A stretch of 29,469 nt of DNA from a virus. Positions 29,331 through 29,469 of the stretch are shown piece after piece (position 1 is the stretch's first letter; every line of letters starts with the position of its first letter). The position numbers and the translations under genes are program-made. The stretch spans positions 1 through 29,469 of IMG/VR virus record IMGVR_UViG_3300001846_000250; one strand, 5' to 3'. The notes below the pieces were generated by a model. That model saw only the letters and a program-made list of their open reading frames with translations, was not told the DNA's origin and did not search any database.

Positions 29331-29469
29331 TCAGAAGGAATACTTCAGACCTGCTTTGGTGCCGTAGGAACGGTCAACACCAGCAACACCGCTGCCAACG
29401 AAGGAGACTTCGCCATAAGCAGAGAGGTTGTCGGTCAGACCAGCAGACAGACCTGCCTTACCAGAAGGA
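29331..29469 (-). CDS. C-terminal end of an outer-membrane beta-barrel (porin-like) protein
   Basis: Only the last 45 codons are in the window (TGA at 29331-29333), running off the right edge. The text alternates polar and apolar residues in short strands (AGLSAGLTDNLSAYGEVSF, then VDRSYGTKAGLKYSF). It ends in Phe, the C-terminal signal recognised by the outer-membrane barrel assembly machinery. Codons are GC-rich (GGT, CTG, TCC, AAG) and differ from neighbours, suggesting high expression. A strong terminator follows. A phage-encoded porin or host-derived barrel is inferred; a virion protein is the alternative. Confidence 0.65.
   Translation of the reverse strand, partial: PSGKAGLSAGLTDNLSAYGEVSFVGSGVAGVDRSYGTKAGLKYSF

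Noticed and set aside
1-29469. Insertion sequences, CRISPR arrays, integrase or attachment sites
   Set aside because: I saw no transposase or integrase text, no regularly spaced direct repeats, and no split tRNA. The two tRNA genes look intact with no adjacent integrase.

Overview
This window is a piece of a T4-like cyanomyovirus, most probably one infecting marine Synechococcus. Canonical T4-type structural and replication genes (gp5, gp26, gp4, gp48, gp53, gp32, gp33, rnh) lie beside genes typical of marine cyanophages (cp12, a cpeT-like gene, phoH, thyX, 2OG-Fe(II) oxygenases, small glutaredoxins). Almost everything is on the minus strand. The only plus-strand genes are the gp48-gp53 pair. 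Packing is dense: starts and stops overlap as ATGA, TGATG or TAATG, and no gene-free stretch exceeds about 70 bases.

Layout. (1) 1-4435: three large virion or tail-fibre-like genes, the first running off the left edge. (2) 4467-7224: a block of small accessory genes holding a glutaredoxin, a tandem tRNA-Ser/tRNA-Asn pair, a CpeT-like protein and an orphan Phd/YefM-like protein. (3) 7254-19634: the baseplate hub and tail module (gp5, gp27-like, two 795-residue hub/tape-measure-like proteins carrying wall-hydrolase domains, gp26, a tail-tube-fold protein). It is interrupted at 9732-11400 by a cassette of CP12, a 2OG oxygenase and a secreted HExxH protein. (4) 19631-22070: gp4 (minus) divergent from gp48-gp53 (plus). 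(5) 22067-28945: the replication/recombination/transcription operon (rnh, thyX, phoH, RecB-like nuclease, gp33, a DUF1825-like protein, gp32), ending in a His-rich secreted protein. (6) 29016-29469: a second glutaredoxin, then an intrinsic terminator that ends a porin-like gene cut by the right edge.

Regulation. Late-promoter-like boxes (TATAAATA, GATAAATA, CTAAATA) precede several units. Four of them share bases with the TAA stop codon of the gene upstream. gp33, the T4-type late co-activator, is in the window and would be expected to act at such boxes.

Most notable observation. The gp26-like gene ends in a correctly phased -1 slippery heptamer (T TTT TTC) two codons before its stop. The -1 frame then stays open for 65 codons with no ATG until residue 20, ending exactly at the start of a tape-measure-like gene. 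This mirrors the lambda G/GT and P2 E/E' tail-assembly-chaperone frameshifts, and I know of no such description for a T4-like cyanophage. A second observation concerns wall degradation: gp5 appears to lack the T4 lysozyme domain, while the two paralogous 795-residue proteins carry an M23 endopeptidase and a lambda-R-type muramidase domain.
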